Of a stretch of DNA of 64,000 bases, positions 63,201 to 64,000 are shown one piece after another (the first letter of the stretch is position 1; every line of letters begins with the position of its first letter). The translations under genes were made by a program, and so were the position numbers. Location: NCBI GenBank assembly GCA_016197365.1, contig JACPVS010000026.1:62001-126000 (forward strand), written 5' to 3'. The DNA is from Mycolicibacterium cosmeticum (GTDB lineage: Bacteria; Actinomycetota; Actinomycetes; Mycobacteriales; Mycobacteriaceae). The notes under the pieces are model-generated. The model did not search any database. It worked only from the letters and a program-made list of their open reading frames with translations, and was not told the DNA's origin.

Positions 63201-63517
63201 GGCTCGTCGGCGGACAGCGCGCGCACCCACTGCAGCGGCTCGAAGCCGATGGGACGGACGACGACGAGCTCGCGCGCCACCGGCTCCAGCAGCATGTCGG
63301 CTTCGGTGACCAGTTCGCTCAGATCCGATTCGATGCCCGCGGAGCTGACGAGTTCCTCGAGGCTCTCCAGCCAGCCGCCGCCCTGCCCACCGAACGCGAC
63401 CGCGTAGGGCTCGCCGGCATTCAGCAGATCCACGAGCGCGTGCGCGCCCGACAGCGACGCTCGGCCGAGGTCGCTCTTGCCGTTGGCGGTCACTCTGTCG
63501 TGTTCATTGATCGTCAC
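54278..63517 (-). CDS. fas: Type I fatty acid synthase (Fas), multifunctional
   Basis: 3,079 aa, close to the usual mycobacterial FAS-I length. Order: acetyltransferase (GHSQGIVAAEALK, about 152), enoyl reductase (from about 420; LAGMTPTTVDAKIVAAAANA, IGTPERAAEYLSG), dehydratase (SGDHNPIHTD, about 1,235), malonyl/palmitoyl transferase (CGHSVGEYTALA, about 1,442), acyl carrier (DGASSRRNQLLVDLGSE, pantetheine Ser about 1,815), ketoreductase (VTGASKGSIAASVAG, about 2,130) and ketosynthase (HPVAACATAAVS, Cys about 2,728; KHDTSTLANDPNE; GHAKGGAAAFQ). An Ala/Pro linker with PEPEADEAPAAPS precedes the ACP. It makes C16-C26 acyl-CoA for membranes and mycolates. GTG start. Confidence 0.98.
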   Translation of the reverse strand: MTINEHDRVTANGKSDLGRASLSGAHALVDLLNAGEPYAVAFGGQGGGWLESLEELVSSAGIESDLSELVTEADMLLEPVARELVVVRPIGFEPLQWVRALSADEPLPAPKQLISTAISGPGILLAQIAATRALLRQGLDLHGTPPVAVAGHSQGIVAAEALKAKGTRDAEMLAILQLMGAAGSLMSRRRGMVGRGDKSPMVSVTNADPDRIAELLEDFSTDVRTVLPPVLSIRNGRRSVVITGTPEQLSRFELYCSKITEKEEAERKNKTRGGAVFAPVFNGIQVEVGFHTPRLADAVDLIDSWASRIPGIDPELTHHFAKAVFVDPVDWVAEVERLHEAGAKWIIDLGPGDTATRVTAPVIRGLGIGIVPAATRAGQRALFTVGAAPEVPAPWSSYAPSTVTLPDGSVKLSTKFTRLTGRSPILLAGMTPTTVDAKIVAAAANAGHWAELAGGGQVTEEIFDGRVAELTQLLEPGRAIQFNSLFLDPYLWKLQLGGRRIVQKARQAGAPIDGVIVTAGIPELPEAVDLIEELNGIGITHVVFKPGTIDQIKSVIKIAAEVPGKDVIAHIEGGRAGGHHSWEDLDDLLLATYSDLRKLSNITICVGGGIGTPERAAEYLSGRWSETYGFPLMPVDGILVGTAAMATLEATTSPAVKQLLVDTTGTDIWVGAGKAQGGMASGRSQLGADIHEIDNTASRCGRLLDEVAGDADAVAERRDEIIAAMADTAKPYFGDLADLTYLQWLDRYVELAIGSGDSTADTKHDDSPWLDITWRDRYADMLKRAEARLHPQDSGPIDTLFADSAEGEALLEDPAAARAALLSRYPDAETIKLHPADVPFFITLCKVPGKPVNFVPVIDKDVRRWWRSDSLWQAHDARYTADQVCIIPGTQAVAGITRVDEPVGELLDRFEQAAIDEVVATGAAAVPVVSRRQARADVVGPIAVVLDSPDVLWAGRTAINPVHRIGAPSEWQVNENRSAVHPSTGSRLELTEAGVTLSVPLSNIWIEIKLTLPAATVNGGMPVVTTEDASAAMRAVLAIAAGVDGVDALPVVVNDTATVTVGWDPEEIADHTGVTATFGAPLAPGLTLVPDALVGRCWPAVFSVIGSAVTADEFPVVEGLLSLVHLDHAAHLLAQMPTVKAELTVTATASAASDTEYGRVVPVSVTIADSAGTVLATLEERFAIRGRNGAAELADPLRAGGAITDNATETPRRRRRDATVTAPTDMSAFAVVSGDHNPIHTDRAAALLAGLKGPIVHGMWLSAAAQHVVTATDGRATPPARLVGWTSRFLGMVLPGDEIDFRVDRVGIDRGAEIIEVTAKVGGDLVMSATAQLAAPKTVYAFPGQGIQHKGMGMEVRARSKAARKIWDTADKFTRDTLGFSVLHVVRDNPTSLIASGVHYHHPEGVLYLTQFTQVAMATVAAAQVAEMREQGAFVEGAIACGHSVGEYTALACVSGVYKLEALLEVVFHRGSKMHDIVPRDEKGRSNYRLAAIRPSQIDLDDDDVTDFVAEISERTGEFLQIVNFNLRGAQYAIAGTVRGLEALEEEIERRREISGGKRSFILVPGIDVPFHSEVLRVGVADFRRALERVMPVGADPELLIGRYIPNLVPRPFTLDRDFIQEIRDLVPAETLDEVLADYDTWRNEKPEALCRKVVIELLAWQFASPVRWIETQDLLFIEEAAGGLGVERFVEIGVKTAPTVAGLATNTLKLPEYSHNTTEVLNAERDAPVLFATDTDPEPEPEADEAPAAPSAEAAPAAAAPAAAPAAAPSGGPRPDDIVYDAADATMSLIALSAKMRTEQIEPLDSIESITDGASSRRNQLLVDLGSELNLGAIDGAAEADLSGLKSQVTKLARTYKPFGPVLSDAINDQLRTVFGPSGKRPAYITERVTKTWELGPGWAKHVTAEVALGTREGSSVRGGSMGGLHEGALADAASVDKVIDAAVSAVGARKGIPVSLPSSGAAGGGVVDSAALNDFAAQVTGPNGVLASAARLVLGELGLNAPVTAEAVSDSELIDLVTNELGSDWPRLVAPVFDARKAVVFDDRWASAREDLAKLWLLDESEIDADWERLSERFEGAGNVVGTQATWWQGKALAAGRNVHGALYGRAAAGAENPEKGGYANEVAVVTGASKGSIAASVAGQLLAGGATVIATTSKLDDDRLAFYRTLYRDHARFDATLWVVPANMASYSDIDSLVEWVGSEQTENLGPKAIHLKDAQNPTLLFPFAAPRVAGDLSEAGARSEMEMKVLLWAVQRLIGGLSRLGSERDIASRLHVVLPGSPNRGMFGGDGAYGESKSALDAVVARWSAESSWAQRVSLAHALIGWTKGTGLMGHNDAIVGAVEEAGVTTYTTAEMASMLLALCDIQSKVAAAREPIKVDLTGGLGEVQLDMAELAAKAREEMLAESDAEDDAADEDGAATIAALPSPPRGYQAAPPPAWDDLDVDPADLVVIVGGAELGPYGSSRTRFEMEVAGELSAAGVLELAWTTGLVKWEDDPKPGWYDTASGDLVDEGELVERYHDIVVERVGIREWVDDGAIDPDHAAPLLVSVFLDKDFTFVVSSEADARAFVQFDPEHTIIAPVPDSADWQVTRKAGTEIRVPRKVKLSRTVGAQIPTGFDPQVYGVTPDMASSIDRVALWNLVTTVDAFLSAGFSPTELMRWVHPSLVASTQGTGMGGMTSMQTMYHGNLLGKNKPNDILQEVLPNVFAGHVVQSYIGSYGSMIHPVAACATAAVSVEEGVDKIALGKAEFVVAGGYDDLTLEAIIGFGDMAATADTEMMRAKGISDSKFSRANDRRRLGFVESQGGGTILLTRGDLAVQMGLPVLAVVAYASSFGDGVHTSIPAPGLGALGAGRGGRESRLARSLAKLGVGPDDIAVISKHDTSTLANDPNETELHERLAASMGRSKGAPLFVVSQKSLTGHAKGGAAAFQMMGLCQILRDGVIPPNRSLDCVDDELAHAKHFVWVREALHLGEKFPLKAGLVTSLGFGHVSGLVALVHPQALLAALPADQRAEYQARANARVLTGQRTLASAIAGGPSLYEKPADRRFGHDNAEKPQEAAMLLNPDARLGADDLYSK

Positions 63518-63603
63518 GTCTTGCCATCTCCCTCGGTACAGATCTCGTCACGCGTCTGGCTGATGGTGCCGGTGTCGCCGCGCCATCGCGGCGGATCCCG
63601 GAC

Positions 63604-63624
63604 GGGCCTGCCTCATGCAGGCCC
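63604..63624. promoter_or_regulatory. Hairpin in the fas leader region
   Basis: GGGCCTGC-CTCAT-GCAGGCCC, an 8-bp perfect stem about 90 bp upstream of the fas start; it would fold in a long fas 5' leader. Confidence 0.45.
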
Positions 63625-63686
63625 CGGCGATTCGGCACTGAATCTCCATGAGCTCTCAGCGGGCGCCGGCCTGCCGGCATGGTCGA

Positions 63687-63711
63687 GGGCCGCACCGTCA
63701 CGGTGCGGCCC
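63687..63711. promoter_or_regulatory. Second, stronger hairpin in the fas leader region
   Basis: GGGCCGCACCGT (63687-63698) mirrors ACGGTGCGGCCC (63700-63711) about a single central C; as RNA this gives a 10-11-bp stem. It may be a leader structure or a terminator. Confidence 0.5.
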
Positions 63712-63789
63712 CCCGGAGCCAGGTCCAGCAGGGCAGTCCAGCTGTACTAAGAGTGTCATAAGAGCTGGTGTGATCATCCACCCCTAAAT

Positions 63790-63820
63790 GGTTACTAGCG
63801 AGTTCTACGCTCGGGTAACC
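63790..63820. promoter_or_regulatory. Composite inverted repeat upstream of fas (operator candidate)
   Basis: GGTTAC (63790-63795) with GTAACC (63815-63820), and inside it CGAG (63799-63802) with CTCG (63810-63813), symmetric about 63806. Two nested arms at this spacing suggest a site for a dimeric or tetrameric regulator; FasR, the known fas activator in mycobacteria, is the obvious candidate (inference). Confidence 0.45.
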
Positions 63821-64000
63821 TCGGCGCGCATAACGCCGGTTCGCACGGCGAGTAAAGCCCTACGGGACAAACGTCCTGTTGGCGGGTGGTTACGGTCGAG
63901 TAGCTATAACTTCCCAGATCAAAGCAGCATTGTTATCAAATCGTTATGTCGATTTCCGGCGCCCACCGGGCGCATCGCCACGATCGACAGTTTGACCAGA

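Larger units (their letters stand above)
63518..64000. other. 483-bp region upstream of fas, no gene supported
   Basis: Contains two hairpins and a long inverted repeat (listed separately). From about 63770 to 63960 it is A/T-richer, the likely fas promoter area (leftward). A 65-codon leftward frame at 63504-63701 overlaps the fas start in another frame but has no ribosome site or recognisable content. Confidence 0.6.

Noticed and set aside
63504..63701. Leftward 65-codon frame reaching into the fas start (possible uORF)
   Set aside because: No ribosome site and Arg/Pro-rich chance composition; an upstream peptide cannot be excluded but is not supported.

Overview
The window is high-GC actinobacterial DNA whose gene order matches the Mycobacterium tuberculosis Rv2482c-Rv2524c segment: plsB/plsC/acyltransferase, echA14, bkdABC, citE-maoC-fadE19-accA1-accD1, a TetR gene, the mycolate reductase cmrA, a HerA-like ATPase, orn, tRNA-His, ldtB, a DUF3618 gene, bcp, an M20 peptidase, acpS and the giant fas gene. 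Mycolate, L,D-transpeptidase and FAS-I genes, together with many insertions absent from M. tuberculosis at this locus, point to an environmental mycobacterium (Mycolicibacterium-like). All assignments come from reading the sequence and recalled family knowledge; no search was run.

Layout. 1-8.2 kb: the 3' end of a PknB-like PASTA kinase, a small exported protein, a CopD-CtaG copper/oxidase-assembly membrane protein, then a tightly coupled glycerolipid operon (acyltransferase-plsC-plsB). 8.3-16.4 kb is an accessory block: an orphan PD-(D/E)XK nuclease-like gene, tRNA-Arg, a cutinase, a zinc-finger SDR lacking the catalytic Tyr, and a STAS anti-sigma antagonist divergent from a complete bacteriophytochrome fused to a SpoIIE/RsbU phosphatase. 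An ABM protein, a secreted hypothetical and a YihY protein follow. 16.5-22.1 kb is a five-gene oligopeptide ABC operon ending in a methyltransferase. 22.1-25.2 kb encodes a secreted Gly/Ala-rich protein of about 1,030 residues, at a position I recall being held by a PE_PGRS gene in M. tuberculosis.

25.4-37 kb is branched-chain amino-acid (leucine) catabolism. Branched-chain keto-acid dehydrogenase (bkdABC), isovaleryl-CoA dehydrogenase (fadE19), methylcrotonyl-CoA carboxylase (accA1/accD1), a MaoC hydratase and a CitE-like lyase form two leftward operons. A divergent TetR gene is separated from accD1 by two near-identical 16-bp palindromes. 37-46 kb carries cell-envelope and housekeeping genes (MmpS-like protein, MFS, cmrA, HerA-like ATPase, orn, tRNA-His, ldtB, tRNA-Lys). 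46.5-51.5 kb is again accessory: a GH-A-like glycosidase with a long tail, small secreted proteins, a CmtR-like ArsR/CDF metal module with its own palindrome, a Pro-rich exported protein and a 54-residue ORF. 51.6-63.5 kb returns to the core: DUF3618, bcp, M20 peptidase, acpS and fas, where AcpS installs the phosphopantetheine arm on the ACP domain of Fas.

Most interesting: the phytochrome-phosphatase plus STAS pair, which reads as a red-light-controlled partner-switching input. No CRISPR array, IS element, integrase or origin was seen.
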